Assembly: GCA_023374025.1 (NCBI GenBank)
Contig: SIJG01000042.1
Location: 186,001-250,000 of the forward strand
Reading direction: 5' to 3'
DNA length: 64,000 nt
Source of the DNA: Heterodera schachtii
Lineage: Eukaryota > Nematoda > Chromadorea > Rhabditida > Heteroderidae
Position 1 is the stretch's first letter. Every line of letters starts with the position of its first letter. The position numbers were made by a program, and so were the translations under genes. Below the pieces are notes generated by a model. It saw nothing but the letters and a program-made list of their open reading frames with translations. It made no database searches and had not been told where the DNA came from. Shown here one piece after another: positions 12,294 through 25,214 of this stretch.

Positions 12294-12769
12294 CAACTCG
12301 TACTGCCCCGACTCGTACTGATTTTCGACAAACCTTTGTCAAAGTGGGTCAAAAAGATTCTTGGTATCATTGGATGGTAAAAACCCAACTCGTACTAGGC
12401 CAACTCGTACTGCCCCAACTCGTACTGTTTTTCGACAAAAAAATGGTCATAACTTTTGTCAAAGTCGACCAAATTAAACATTCTTGGTACCATTCGATAG
12501 CCCTTAATGTTCTCCATCTATATTCAAAATACAAGAAAACTTTATTGCTTTTCAAAAAAGTTATGACCAAAAATCATAAAAAAATTTTTATTCGTCCATA
12601 ACTTTTTTCAAACTTTATCAAATTTTTTGAAACTTGGTGGTTAGATAGAGAACATTAAGGGCTAACGAATGGTACCAAGAATATTTAATTTGGTCGACTT
12701 TGACAAAAGTTATGACCATTTTTTTTGTCGAAAAACAGTACGAGTTGGCCTAGTACGAGTTGGGTGTCG
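12294..12769. mobile_element. Foldback/MITE element with CAACTCGTACTG termini
   Basis: The left arm (12410-12525) is the reverse complement of the right arm (about 12640-12745). Both contain tcttggtaccattcg, gttctc and taacttttgtcaaagtcgac. Copies of CCAACTCGTACTG are tandem on the left (12294, 12310, 12389, 12403, 12415), and inverted copies lie on the right (12738-12769). No target duplication was identified. The internal cttggtatcattcg motif also occurs in the 62.5-63.6 kb element, suggesting one family. Confidence 0.7.
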
Positions 12770-14190
12770 TCCTCATTGGATAACCCTTAATCCCCTCTAC
12801 ATATTTCCTTGAAAATTCAAAAAATCATCAACCAAAATAATTATTTTTAATATCCTTCTATAGCTATTAAAGTTCTCTCTTAGCCTACAAAATTTAAATT
12901 TTTTTTTGTCACTTTACAAAAAAATTATGGCCAAAAAACCTCAAAAAATTGACTTTTTCATGACTTTTTCGGCGCCGTTTGCCATAACTTTTTTTACGCT
13001 TGCATGATTTATTTCTATTTAACATGAAAATATTGAGCACACATAGAACTTCTTTAACTAACAACGAAAAAAGTTATAACATTTCAAAATTGGCGGCGCC
13101 GAAACAATCCGCGCCGAACTGGCCCCGACCTCTGAATGCATGAAAAACTTGTTTTTAGATTAGTCTGGACCTGCTTTTAATACAAATACCTGGACCCGTT
13201 GTAACCTTGCCATTAATAATGAGCAGGGCTCACTGTGACATTCAGATTTGGATTTAATTTTAGACATAATTAATTTTTTTTTTTTCCTAAGGAACATTTG
13301 AATCGGAAAATATTTGACGAAAAAAGGCAAAATATGCAAAAAAAAAAAAAAAAAAATTGTACAAAAAATGGCAAAATATGCATGAAATATACATAAAAAC
13401 CCAAAATATGCAAATAAAATTCCCGATTTTTATACGCAAACACAAAAAAGAAAGTGTTTTTCCTACTATTTAGAGCATGGAGAAGCCAGGAAAAAAATAT
13501 ACATTTGCATACTTTTGGCAGCCCTGATAATGAGATTTAAAATATATTTGAGTATTACGCAAAAAACCAGCGCAAACTCGCCTACGGCGGTCTCGCCCCA
13601 CTACTTGCTCCGTCTTCCCATTTCGGTTCGACTTCATCCCCTGATTTTTAGACTTAGCTCGTCAAGAAGAGCTTTCGAATGATAGCAAATTTGTTCAAAA
13701 ATATTTATTTAAAATGAGTTTTGGCTGATTTTCGAGGTAATTTATCGTGATTTCATCCGGCTCAAAAAATGGTTTAAATGCTTTGCCTGATTTTCTTTAT
13801 TTTATTGTTTTCAGCGCCCAAGAAACCCTATTAAAGTGGTTTTGTGCGTTTCGGCTCTGGGCCATACAAATTTCTTACGCCATTTTTGTTTGCTTTTGTA
13901 GCTCATTTCCTTGTCACACGCAAAATGTACAACAGTTTTCCCACCCTAGTGATGGATTGAATATTAAATACAAATAATTATTTATTTAACACTTTATAAA
14001 AAAGAACAGCATGAAAATCTTAATAAATCTGATAGTTCAATTCATAAAAAGAAAGACAAAAATATTAAGGCAACGATCAGAAGATGGTTTTTGACAAAAA
14101 AAAAATTGCCACTGAAGGGGGAATGTGTTTGAAAAAGCCGGGATTATTCCACTTGTGACGAACCGTCCCTTCTGGCCCAATTGCTCCTTT

Positions 14191-17100
14191 TCATCGTTGT
14201 CCCTCCTGTTCCAAATTTACATAATTGTAGCAGCGAGTCGGCAATGAATCTGAAAGGTGGAAGAATGGCAGACTGTTAAAGAGTACAGGGCGAAAATAAC
14301 CTCTGATTTGACGCAAATTCTCCAATTCTTTTGTCAATGTATCGATTTGCCTGTAAAAGATGAGAAAATTAAATCGGTCTGCTCACACTAAGATTTTCTT
14401 CTAAAATATTGCACAAATCCAAGGCCTTTTAAAATAGTAAATTTAGCAGTTGCGGTGCTTCCGACTCACCTCTTCTGCTGCACCGCTTTGGTCTCCGCTT
14501 GTATGATCCGTTCTCGCATTTTCACTTCGTTGCCGCTCGAATCGAAACGATTTTCCGCTTCTTTCAGCAGTTTCTCCACGGTGTCCAATTGCGCATCGTC
14601 CACATTGTCCAAGGAACCTAAAAATAAAAATTCGACAAAACAAACGCAAATCAATTGACTGAGTTGGGCCAATGCTGCCGTAAGTTTTCTGTCCGAGTCA
14701 CTCAGCTTTTCCTGCAGTGAATTTGCGGTCGCTTCGGAGAGAGTCGCTTTTTTTGCGACTTCGTTGGAACGTTCCGCGTCGGAAATTGCCTAATTATTAA
14801 TTGTCTTCTCTTATGACTATTTTTCTGTCAACTTGGTTCTCAAAATCCTTTGTTGTGGTCAAAACCGAGTCCAATTCGCTGCTGAGAGTGTCCAGCGCAC
14901 TTTTCGTTTCTGTTGCCCCAGCCATCGTTTGTTCAGTGGCGTCGGTTAAATTGGCCGCTTCCTTAACAATTTTCAGTCCGTCCGTTTTATGTCCACCCCT
15001 CAGATTGGTCACTTCATTCCCCCGTTGATTTTCTGGGGGGGGGGGGGGGGACGACCCTCTCCGCCCTCAGATAGCTTTTCCTGTGTTTCGCCGCCACTTA
15101 CCATGGCCAAATTCTGCGCTTTCATTTTGGCCTCCTCCGCCACTTCCGCCGCTTCTTTTGCATTTTGACTCGCGTCTCCGACCGCACCTTCGGCTTCCTT
15201 TGTCGTCGCCTGCGCCTCTTCGATTTCCTTTTCGATATCCGCCAAATTGGTCATTTCCTCGGTCGCTTCCGCGCGGCTTTGTTCGATTTTACTATGAAAG
15301 TCTGAAAATAAATTTTCATTTGTTTGCCTTTTGCAACAATTAAACCGGAAAGCGCATCGTGCGAATCCTTCGCATCGTTCCACGTCTTCGTAGCCAATTC
15401 GAAAGCCGTTTGGGTGCGCGCATTAAAAGACTCGGCTTCGTCAAAGGAATTGTCCACACTCTTTGGGTAGAGAAGGCAATAAAAAGCATTATGCTTTTCC
15501 CACCATTTGCCTCTGTTGCGCATTTCGCAACTGTTCGCGCGCTTCCTCCACTAATTTATCCATTTTTTCTACCAATTCCGCTTGCTTTTCCGCCTCCGAC
15601 CGTGTTTTTGACAGCGCTTCCAAACCCTCTTCCTGTGCCCTTTTGACTTTCTCCATCAACTCATCAGAAAAAACGTTCGGCAGACGGATACTGTCCACTC
15701 CGCTCAGAATGAACGCGGCCCCGTCGTGTGTTTGGTTTGTCTCGAGGGACTGTTCCGTCGCCATTTGTTGGACGGCTTTCAGTCGCTGTTCCAACTCGTG
15801 GACTTCGGTCAACAAAGCAGAAATTTGCAGACTGGTGCTTGAAGCTGCAATAATTAGTAATTGATTTTGAACAATGAGCTCCGATGAGTCGCTCACCTCC
15901 AAAAATCGCTTCGTTGGCGTCGCTGAGCGATTGCCGCGACTCCCTCCGAATTTGCTCAGCCAACGAAAGGATCTCCCGGCGACGCTGCTCCTGCCGATCA
16001 GACAACTGCTTGGATTCGCCAGCGATCTCCGACAATTGCTGACTCTTTTCCCCGTAACGGTCGAACGCCTCCTGCGCTTTTGCCAAGTGCTGTTCCCCTT
16101 GTGTTTGCACATAATTTACTCCAACAGACAGCTCTTTGTGGGTGGTTTCTGGAAACGATACGGGAGGAATTGATTCGAGAGGAGAAATAATACGGGAGGG
16201 GAAAGGTAGTGTATCCCCCCGCCCCCGTGAATACGTCGCGGTTGTTTATTTATTACCCTTGTCCGTGCTAAACTGTCCCAATTGCTGTTCAATCACCGCA
16301 GCATTCGTGTCGATTTGCTGGAGTCTGTCGCGAAGTCCCAGCACCAAAGTGTCCGCTTCTGCAAGTTGCGCCCTCATTGAAATTGCCTGGTCGCGAATGT
16401 GCGAGTCGTCCCCTTCTGCTGGTCGATGTGTAATAATTACTCTCCCATTAGGGACGTAGAACGTACCCATTTTTTTCAGTGCTCTTTCATGCAGTGATTC
16501 GACCTCCACTCGCACTTTTTGCACATGCTCGTCAAATTCGCGATCGTCCACTTTGATCTAAACAACCAAATGAAGGTTTTTTCACTCACAATCACCGGGT
16601 TATTGATGATCTCGTCCAGGTTTTCGCGCAATTCACTCATTGTCCCGTTGATGTCATTTTTGCGCGATTGGATCAGTGCATAACAGTCGTCACATGCGGG
16701 ACAACCCCCGCGCAAATTGAAGCGATTTTCGGAACATTGGTCACAGCGACGGCCTTCCACGTTCTGTCGGCACAAACACTGCCCACTGGCAACGTCGCAT
16801 TCCAAAGTCTCAGAGCTAAACACCAAAGGGTAAACCGATAGGTTTGGAATATTCCTAGTCAGTCACCCGGTCGGATCGCAGCCGCATTCCAAGCACCCTT
16901 CCGGGCCGAAGCCGAAATGCCGCGTTGCGCACTGATCACAGCGTCTGCCGGTCACCCCCTTTTTACATTGGCATTGGCCGGTAATCAAATCGCACATGCC
17001 CCCCTCCAAACTCCCCAAAGGGTCACAACCGCAGGGATGGCACCCATTTCCGGAGGAAATATTAAAGAAGCCGGGGGCACATTGATCACAACGAAGGCCA

Positions 17101-20100
17101 ATCACTTAACGGATCGAATATTCAGAACATTCTACCATCGACTCCCCCCCCCCTTTTTTTGACCGACCGTTTGGTTGGCACGAACATTGCCCATCAGTCT
17201 GACGACATTCTGAAAGAGAAGCGTTGAAAATCCCCGAAAATCTAAATCTAGGGCAGTCGAAGAATTTCCACCTTACCAAGCGCTTCAAAGTCCTGACCCG
17301 GCCTCAAAGTGCCTTGGGGGTAGCAGTTACACGACCTGCAGTCTCCTGCAACATTTCAAGAAGACCATTATAAAAGCCTGTCGTCGCCACCTTTCACTTC
17401 CGATAGCGCGTCCCCCCAAAAACCGGCCATGCATTTGTCACATCGCCACCCCGTCGTGTGATAAATGCATCGTTTGCACTCTCCGCTGATCGTGTCGCAC
17501 TTTCCAATCGCATTTGGGTCGGTATTGCTGTTGCAGTCGCATTTCTGACAAGGAATGCCCTCGGCCGGATTCCCAAATGACTCTTCCGCACAAATGTCGC
17601 ATCTGTTCAAACAGACCGGTCGGGTTAGTCCGAGCCGAATCCATCTCTCCCGTCTCCCGGACACTCACTTTCGTCCTGCGTATCCCTCTGGACATTCCGT
17701 GCATAACGTATCCCCATCGCCCATCAAAATGCACGGGCCGTTCTCGGGACAGTCGCATCTGTTAAATTCTGTGTCAAAACTCATCCACAAAAATGTAGTC
17801 TGAGATAAAACATCCATTGCATTTTAACAACACACTTTTTGCAGTCTTCAGCTGTCCCCGTCAGCGCATCGCCATAAAACCCTCGCGCACATCGCTCGCA
17901 TGTTTCGCCGGCGGTGTTGTGTTGGCAAATGCACGAGCCTTAAAAAGGGAGTCCATTGAATCAATTGAGAAAAGGTGGAGAACGACCTGATTCGGAATCG
18001 CAGCTGTCGGAATGGCCGTGACATTCGCAGGGAATGCATTTGGCTAGCGGACCGCCAAAATGAAGCGTGCGCTTATAGCCGGGGGCACACGATTCGCAAA
18101 ATTGGCCGACGAATGCGTCAGGGCATTTGCACTGTTCAACCCAATTGGCAGGCTCGGCCAAGTCGATGCTGGGCACAGAAGCAGCCGAATTGACGGTGAA
18201 ATTGTACAGGTAACCGACATCTGGTCAAAAATGGAAAGAAAGCACATAATCCCTCCTCCGCTGCTGGAAACAAACCGCCTTTGGAGAAAGTGCCACGAAT
18301 TTTAAAGGCGCTCACATTGGAGAGGACGGCGATGAAATCTATCAAAATGGCATTAAAGGATTGGCAAGGACAAAGGCTGACCCGTCTCGCGGAGAGATGG
18401 ACTCCACTGAAGCGAAGGATGGAAATGCACGCGGAAACGAAAACGTTGCTCGCGAATGGCAGGCAACGGATTGCCCTGGGCGAAGATTGGCAACACCAAC
18501 TCTTGTCCATTGGCACCGACAATGACAATGTCCCTTTAGCATTTGTAAAGCAAAATGAATGCAACATTTTTTTTACTTTTTGCTTGGGCCGGGGTTGGGA
18601 AGCTGAACGCGGAGATGGAAGTCGATGAAATTGTTATAAATGTGTCGCTGATCTCCCAAAAATTGTGATGGGGCAAAAAAATAGACCTTAAGATTGGCAA
18701 TTTTACACATTTAAGCATTTTTATTTACAGGATAATCGTCTAATTGAGAAACAGCGGCCGCGCGATCGACTGAAAAGAAAGGAAAAACAGCAATTAGGGA
18801 AAGAAGCATCGTTAAATTCCATCCCCTCCGCTTTTCCTTCCCCCCCCCTTTTTTCCCTCTCCGCGTTTCCGCCTCTTCTTTGACCTTGGGCCCATTGGAC
18901 GTCCTCTAATTGTCGTTCTGATCCGCCCGACCAGTCTTCAGTGCCTAAAAACGTGCAAGTGCAAGTTATCGCCCATAAAGTCGTCTATTAAAAACGGACT
19001 CTCAAAAAATTGTGAAGACACATTCACAGCAAAATATCCTTCGGCCGCCGAACAAACGGACGAATGGCCGAAACAGAAACACGGAGAACAGCCGAAAGGG
19101 TTGGAGGAGGACAACAGGAAGAAGCTGGGCTTGCACTTGTCACAGCGCTGACCCTCCACATTCTAAAAACGAAAAAACGCCATGAGAAAACAGAAGAGAA
19201 GGATAAATGGAACAACCTCTTTGCAAACACACGACCCGGACGAGGAGGAACAAGTCGGGGTGTTGTTGAAGGAGCCATTTGCATCACAACGACAATCTCT
19301 GAGGGCAGTGGGGAAAAACTAAGAAAAGTGTCAGTGAAACAGGTTTGAGCAACTGTGAGCATACATGGAAAAGGGGGGAGGGTCAACCAAAATTTTTGCG
19401 AAGGGGTCTTGGAGGGGGGGGGGGGGGGGGGGTCGAGAGAGGGGGGGGGGGGGGGGGAGGGGTGTCAGCGGCCCCAATTTTGCGAAGGGGTCCAGCCATG
19501 TAATTTGACTACTTTTTTTTTTTTGCTTTTCAAAACCTTTTTTGCGGCGCAGTTTTTTCAAAAAAAAAATCACGAACAAGGGGGTCCGCGGTGCCGATAG
19601 GCGCCGCCGGGGAAATTTTTTTAAAGAATTATTAATGTATTTTGTTAAGAAAATAGCCAATTTTTCAGAAATTTTCCTCTTTTCCCCTTCGCTACGACCC
19701 CCCCCCCCATCTCTTTTACACCGGCCCCCCCCTCGATGCGAAGGGGTCCCACATTTTGGGGTCCTTTGCGGGCGAAGGAGGGGGGGGGGGGGGGGAGGTC
19801 GACCCCCCCCCCCTTTTCCATGTATGACTGTGAGTGGAAAGCATGCCTTTCCTGCTCCCCCCCCAATGGCATCCCTTGACTTTTAAGCCCTGAAAAGCCT
19901 AAATCTTATGACAATCGCTGCCCAGCCCCCGATGAGATCAATTTCCCCGATTTCCGCTTTGTGTATAAATCAAATCTCACAATCAACACCCACTTGCATC
20001 CTGTGGCACCAAAGTCGTAGAATCCATGTTCGCAACGATCGCAAAATTGGCCGCCGACCCCCGGCTTACAGCGACATTGGCCCTTCTCGTCGCATTGAGT

Positions 20101-22131
20101 GTCGGCGGAACCGATCTCATCGCACTGACACTGACGACAATAATGTTCGCCCTGGCGACGCCAATGGTCGGGAAGACAGTGTTCACAATGGGGGCCATGA
20201 AATTGGAGGAGAAAGGCATGGTCAGAGGAATGGACTTGCAAACCGACCTGAGTGTTGCCAGCACAGTCAATGCAATGGCCACCATGGCCCGTGTTCTCGA
20301 AAAGTTTGGCGTCGAAGTAACACCGATTGGAGAGACCGTTGCAATTGCAGGCTAAAGAGAAAAACTGATGAGCACAGAGTGTGCAGAATGAAACGGAAAG
20401 ACAAATGAATCAAATTTGCCGTCAGAATTCTCAACCCAAACCGACGGAGGCATTCGTTGGCTTCCATGGAGGTGGCGGGTCGCCACGGTCTATCCACGAA
20501 GAAGGGGGCGCACTGCTGACAGTCCACGCCGGCGGTGTTGTGCTGACAGTCGCACACCAATTGTTCCTTGATGCCACACGCATTGTCTTTCGCTTCTTTG
20601 ACCTCCCATCCCATCCCTAAACCTCTCCCCGTCCTGTGGACTTCACGCATTGGTTGGCGTGACCATTGCATTTGCATCGTCCGCCAACCGCAAAGTCGGA
20701 AATTCCGTAATAGTACGAGCGAAGCACACGACTGTCTCCGAATATTTCGTCACCAAATGTGTTCATTCGAACCAATGAAATGCGTATTTGTTCTGCAGCC
20801 ACCCATTCCTAAGGGATGGTAAAATGGTAAATACGTGAATTGTTTTTTGATAGGGCTCGATCCTGACATTTATGACCCAGACTCCGACAAGGCCGTTGTC
20901 AAAAATATTTCGGAGGAGGGAATCCGAAGACGTTTTTCAAAAACTAAGGTAAAATGGGGTCCGGCGGTGCCGGGAAAATTTTGAAGATTTTAATATGATA
21001 AGAAAATTGTGCAAAAAAAATTGAGAAGTCGGGGTCGAAGTTGGGAACGTTTGGACAGGAAATAACCAACCCAAAAAGGACAATAAAAATGAAAGGCATT
21101 GCCTGGAGCACTTCGCTCTCCTCAAAATTCTCAGCAGAAGGGCGTCCGTCGAGCGTGGAGAAGGCAATGTCGCCTCCAGTCAGTGGAGAAATGTCAGAGA
21201 ACTCACGTGTGCATTGCGCAACCGCTTCATTTCCCGGCAGAATCGGCGCTTTGTCTTGCAATTTGAAAGTGGAACGGCAGGACCCGCTAAAGAGCAATTA
21301 ACGGAACAATTGAAATGCTAAAACGCAAACTGATCAAAACCACCTATAATATTGCCAGGGAATCCAGTCGTCTTCGGCTCTGTTCTTTTTGTAAACGACG
21401 AAACTCTCAGGACGAGGACTTGCAAATTTCAACCGAATATACGTAATATCGTAACGTTTGTGCATGTGCAATGTGAGATTGACTGTCTGTGGATATTGAA
21501 TACCTTCCTAAAATTAAACTTCATGCCCATATTCACTCCTAAAACAGACCGCCATTGTTTCAGATTGCCACCTGAATAAAAGGTGCATTAGCGTATAATA
21601 AGCGAGTTTCAATTACCATGTTTCATTGTCTTTGATGTTGAAATCGGTCAGGTACGAAGCAGGGTGAGCAAAAGCCTTAAAAGTTGTAAGGTATGCGCCA
21701 AATGAGAAAACTGACCGGCACGCGCGCATCGCACACATCACACACTTTCGACGTTTGGCCCTTTCCGATGTGTCCAGTCTGTACACAAAAGCGAGTTGGC
21801 TGGCGGACTCCGCAAGTATTGGTAACCTAAAGAAAATACTGGCAAATCAAGCACAATCGAAAAGCCGACACTTTTAAAAGTGGCGAAGTCCAACCTCGAC
21901 TTCCAAATTGAAGGCAACGTTAATAAAGTCAGGCACACACCGCTGGGGCTGAGTACGTTCATCGTAGCAGGAACTCTGACTAGGCTTATAATGGTGAGGA
22001 TCAACACTGGGAGTTTTTTCGGCAGGTTGGGCCGCAAATTCTGAAGGATAGTCGAAGAAAAACGATGCAAAAAGGAGGAGGATCAAGAAATGTTGCCGGA
22101 ATGGGCACCTCCTGCTGTGCGCAGTGAACAT
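14191..22131 (-). CDS. lam-2: Laminin subunit gamma, LAM-2 type
   Basis: The secreted gamma chain of the laminin heterotrimer, a basement-membrane organiser. The start at 22131 gives an N terminus with a hydrophobic signal core ([12 protein letters not shown]). Domains follow in order. Lam[22 protein letters not shown], then [20 protein letters not shown] and [22 protein letters not shown]-like LE repeats: [14 protein letters not shown] onward to about 18.9 kb. One L4/laminin IV domain (about 19.1-18.2 kb, with [13 protein letters not shown]). Further LE repeats to about 16.7 kb. A long coiled coil (16.6-14.3 kb). The C terminus [16 protein letters not shown] carries the conserved near-terminal Cys, and the stop is at 14193-14191. 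The single L4 position and LamNT wording match gamma rather than beta or alpha. There are about 20 short introns; one holds a 467-bp MITE and another a repeat fragment. Some exon edges inside L4 are not resolved. Confidence 0.95.
19360..19826. mobile_element. hAT-like MITE inside a laminin intron
   Basis: The 467-bp element has inverted ends catacatggaaaagggggg / cccccccttttccatgtatg. It is flanked by a perfect 8-bp direct repeat ACTGTGAG (19352-19359 and 19827-19834). Inside are long G-runs (19417-19433, 19441-19457, and again near 19781-19796) and the shared GGTGCC-GATA-GGCGCC hairpin box (about 19588-19612). It has no coding capacity. It lies between LE-encoding exons of the laminin gene. 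Confidence 0.88.
20950..21035. repeat. Deleted copy of the hairpin-box repeat in a laminin intron
   Basis: The sequence ggggtccggcggtgccgggaaaattttgaagattttaat and the following taagaaaattg match the element at 53.26-53.34 kb. They lack exactly the 13 bases gataggcgccgcc, that is, the loop and 3' arm of the hairpin. This looks like a repeat remnant. Confidence 0.6.
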
Positions 22132-23600
22132 TTCACTATGTTAAGCAGCAAAATTTACACTCAAGCCTTAGCGAAAAGGCAAAAATGCAAAAAGCCAATT
22201 ATACAAAATCAGTTTAAGGTTAAACTTTAAAGAGAGAAAGTAGGTTTATTTATTTGAATTCAATAATAGCGCTTTCTGGCAAAATAATTTGGCTCTGTTC
22301 GATGCTCGGCTTTTCACATCAAAGAACGTAAATTAAAATGGCTGAACTTTTCACATTGCATTTTTACAATGCTTTGGAAGAAGCGCCAATTTAGATTTGA
22401 TTCGCGTCATTTTTATTAAAGTAAGAAAAGGGGGTTGGACAATTATAAAAGTGGAAGTGGAAGAATATAAAACAGGTGGTGAAGCTCTTCTTCACATTTT
22501 CCACATCCTCGCATAAAAGCAAAGAACCAATCGCAAAAATAAAGCCGAAGATAAAGGCATTAGTTTGGTAGAAATAAAGGGAGAAAAGCATCTTTGATGA
22601 TAGATATTTTAACTACGGATGAATTGAAATGTTGTAAAGGAAACAAAATGTGTAATTATTTTTTTAGTGGAAATTAGCATTAAGATTTTCTTAAAGGAAC
22701 ACACAATAAATGTTGCTGGTAAAATAAGTAAAGGGACTGCTGAATAATTGGGTCATCTTATCCATTGAACCGATACATTTGTGGTGGGAACTCCAAATCG
22801 CCAGGCCGCTAGTCGGTGCTCATCGACGCGGGATATTGACGGAGGAAAGACCACCGACCGAACCGCGAAGGACCAACGGAGAAAGGAGCAAAGGGAGGAC
22901 TCTGAGGGGAGTGTCTGCTGCTGCTGCTGCTGCTGGTGTTCCAATCATCCATTCCCTAGCAGCAGCAGTTCCCTATTCCCTCTCCTCCTTCAACAGTTAG
23001 GACGCGTTCGATTCGTCCCCAAAGTGGCGAAGTTAGAAAGGGAGCAAATAGCAAAGACAATGAGAAAGGGCATAATAAAAAGAGGCTAAAGTCAGTGGCC
23101 AACGGAGGGAAGAGTTTGGAAAAACCTAAGCATTCAGCCGCTTTTGCTTTTCATTCGATCAATCCTGAAGACTGACAAAATTTGGAGGTGTCGGGAGTGA
23201 ATGCGGCCGAAGGAAAGGAAAGGAGGGGGGGGGGGGGGGGGGGAAGACAGGGCGAAAAGGCTGTCACTCTCCCATTATTGGGTCTATCGTTGATCAAATC
23301 ATTAATTTTCCATCTTTTATTGTGTTGTGATAGGTCGAATAAAAACAACTAAGAAAAATAAATGATTTTTGATCACAAATAAAATTGTATGGTCCAGTCG
23401 CATTTCCCCAAATTTTTTTGCCAATTTGCAAAACCTATTGTCAAATTCGACTATAACCTTCAGAATTTTCCTTGTGGTACCTTTGCCTTCCCTAAAAATG
23501 TTTAAAAAAAAGAGCTGACAAATGAAAAAATCTTCGAAAAGAAAAAAAAAACAGTTAGCACTTTATAGAATAGGGGGTACAAAAAAAATCTGAAAAATCG
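22132..23600. other. Upstream region of the laminin gene, no gene seen
   Basis: AT-rich to 22740, then a GC-richer patch with a CTG run (22916-22934) and a poly-G run (23223-23242). The laminin promoter or trans-splice region is expected just above 22131. No open frame has family similarity. Confidence 0.45.
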
Positions 23601-23639
23601 GAGAAACTTTAAAAAAAAACCCTAGGAGGCTGGAAAAAA

Positions 23640-24600
23640 TTTTCTTTTTCGTGGAAGACTAATATGGCGAACAGAAAGAGTATAAAATTTTATAAAAATT
23701 CAAAATACCGCATGTCTCTATGACTTCTGTATGCAGATAATTTCCTGTTAAATTTCGAACCATAAAAATACAGTAATTCTTAGAAAAACAGTGTAATTAC
23801 AGTAATTTCTATTTTTGTCGTGAAAAAGTTTTTTTTAATTTAAGCACGAGAGATATCGCATTTAACTTGGGGCAATTTTTATACACTGTGTTAACTTAAA
23901 TAAATACACTCCTTTTTTGTTGGATCGAGTTGAAATGTTGTTTAATACAGTCTGTTAAGAAATTATAAGTCCAAGAATTTTTTTGCTACTTCACCTACTT
24001 CCCACTAACGAATCAACTGAAATTTTTACCAAATATACCCTCCCCATAAATTTAAGATCCACGGAAAAAAATCTGAAAATATAGAACAGAAAAATTTTTA
24101 TGATTTTTTTACCGAAAATTGTCCCAAATTTAATGTTAAGAAATTAATGTCCAAAAATTGAATATGTAACTTTTTTTTATATGGCAAGAAAAAATCTGAA
24201 AAAATTCAAATAGCATAACTTTTCATGCTGATCATAAAGTCAATTGGCATCCGTGAGCAGATCACTCCTTCAGGGTGATCTGAAAACCCTAAAATGGCTT
24301 GAAACCGGAAAATTTTCAGAAAAAAATTCCTAGGGGGCTAGAAAGTTTTTTTTCGTAAAAAATAATTACGAGGACAGAAAGAGCACCAAATTTTCTATAG
24401 AAAGCAAAAAACCGCATGTCTCTATGACTTCTATACGCTGAGAATTTACTTGTTCAATTTTGAACAGCAAAAAAGTACTGTAATTCTTAAGAAAGAGTGC
24501 ATTTTACAGTAGTTTGATCACTTCGAAATTCAACGTACGAACATGCGGTTTTTTGCTTTCTATAGAAAATTTTGCGCTCTTTCTGGCAGGCCTATTCAAA
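23640..24600. repeat. AT-rich dispersed repeat, unoccupied copy of the family at 54.3-55.6 kb
   Basis: Contains direct subrepeats (accgcatgtctctatgacttct at about 23708 and 24411) and an inverted pair (aaccgcatgt at 24410 against acatgcggtt at 24542, both beside tttctatagaaa). The stretch 24165-24300 (ggcaagaaaaaatctgaaaa ... ttttcatgctgatcataaag ... cactccttcagggtgatctg) matches, in reverse orientation, the two flanks of the MITE at 54503-55512. It therefore represents the same repeat without that insertion. Confidence 0.7.
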
Positions 24601-25214
24601 TTTTAAAAAGATTTTCACAACCCCCTATCAGTTAATTTCGAAAATTTTCCAGATTTTCAGTGTATTGCGGGTGTCCCGGTCACCATTAAGAAGTGATATG
24701 AAAAACATAAATGTTTGGGGCATTACATTTGTCCAACTAGGAAATGAGTGCATTTGGTTTCACTTTTCTTTTCTTGAACGATTTGCTTAGTTTCTTGCTC
24801 TTTTGAAGTTCTTTTAGCTTATCAAATAGGCTAACACATGGGTAAAAGTCGGGATCATTGGTCCCATAAAAAAGGGCCAAAAATCTCGTTTTGAGCGATT
24901 GCGCCATGCACTCAAGGGTTTTCGGGGTAGCTGATCACGAATCTGACATTCATTTGCACCAATTTCGAACCCCGAACCCGAATTCGAACAAGTACTGCCA
25001 ATGGTCCCCCTTTTTGGGAGAAAAATTTTGTTCGAAAAAGTCGTGAATCGCTGATCACTAATCTGACATTCATTTTGGACAATTTCTATCCCGGAACCGA
25101 ATTCGAATAAAAAGTCGGAAGTTGAAATTTCAGTTTTATGTTCGTATCTGTACAGAATGATCATGTTTTGGTTTTGCAATGGTTTCTGATTAAATTTAGA
25201 TTGTTTCTGGATTA
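24601..25214. other. Repeat-derived spacer
   Basis: Two degenerate direct copies of a segment reading gctgatcac-aatctgacattcat followed by an aaccc/gaattcgaa motif lie at about 24929-24990 and 25051-25110. No gene was recognised. Confidence 0.4.

Larger units (their letters stand above)
10813..14190. other. Intergenic stretch with repeats between TBL1-like and laminin genes
   Basis: No convincing gene. 11250-11900 is moderately GC-rich and has overlapping frames on both strands, none with family or splice support. 11990-12240 holds a 27-bp tandem repeat and 12294-12769 a foldback. 12780-13560 is AT-rich. A GC-rich box near 13574-13620 (gtctcgccccactacttgctccgt) recurs at 26060-26084 and partly near 61750-61770. 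The last few hundred bases should include the laminin 3' UTR. Confidence 0.5.
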
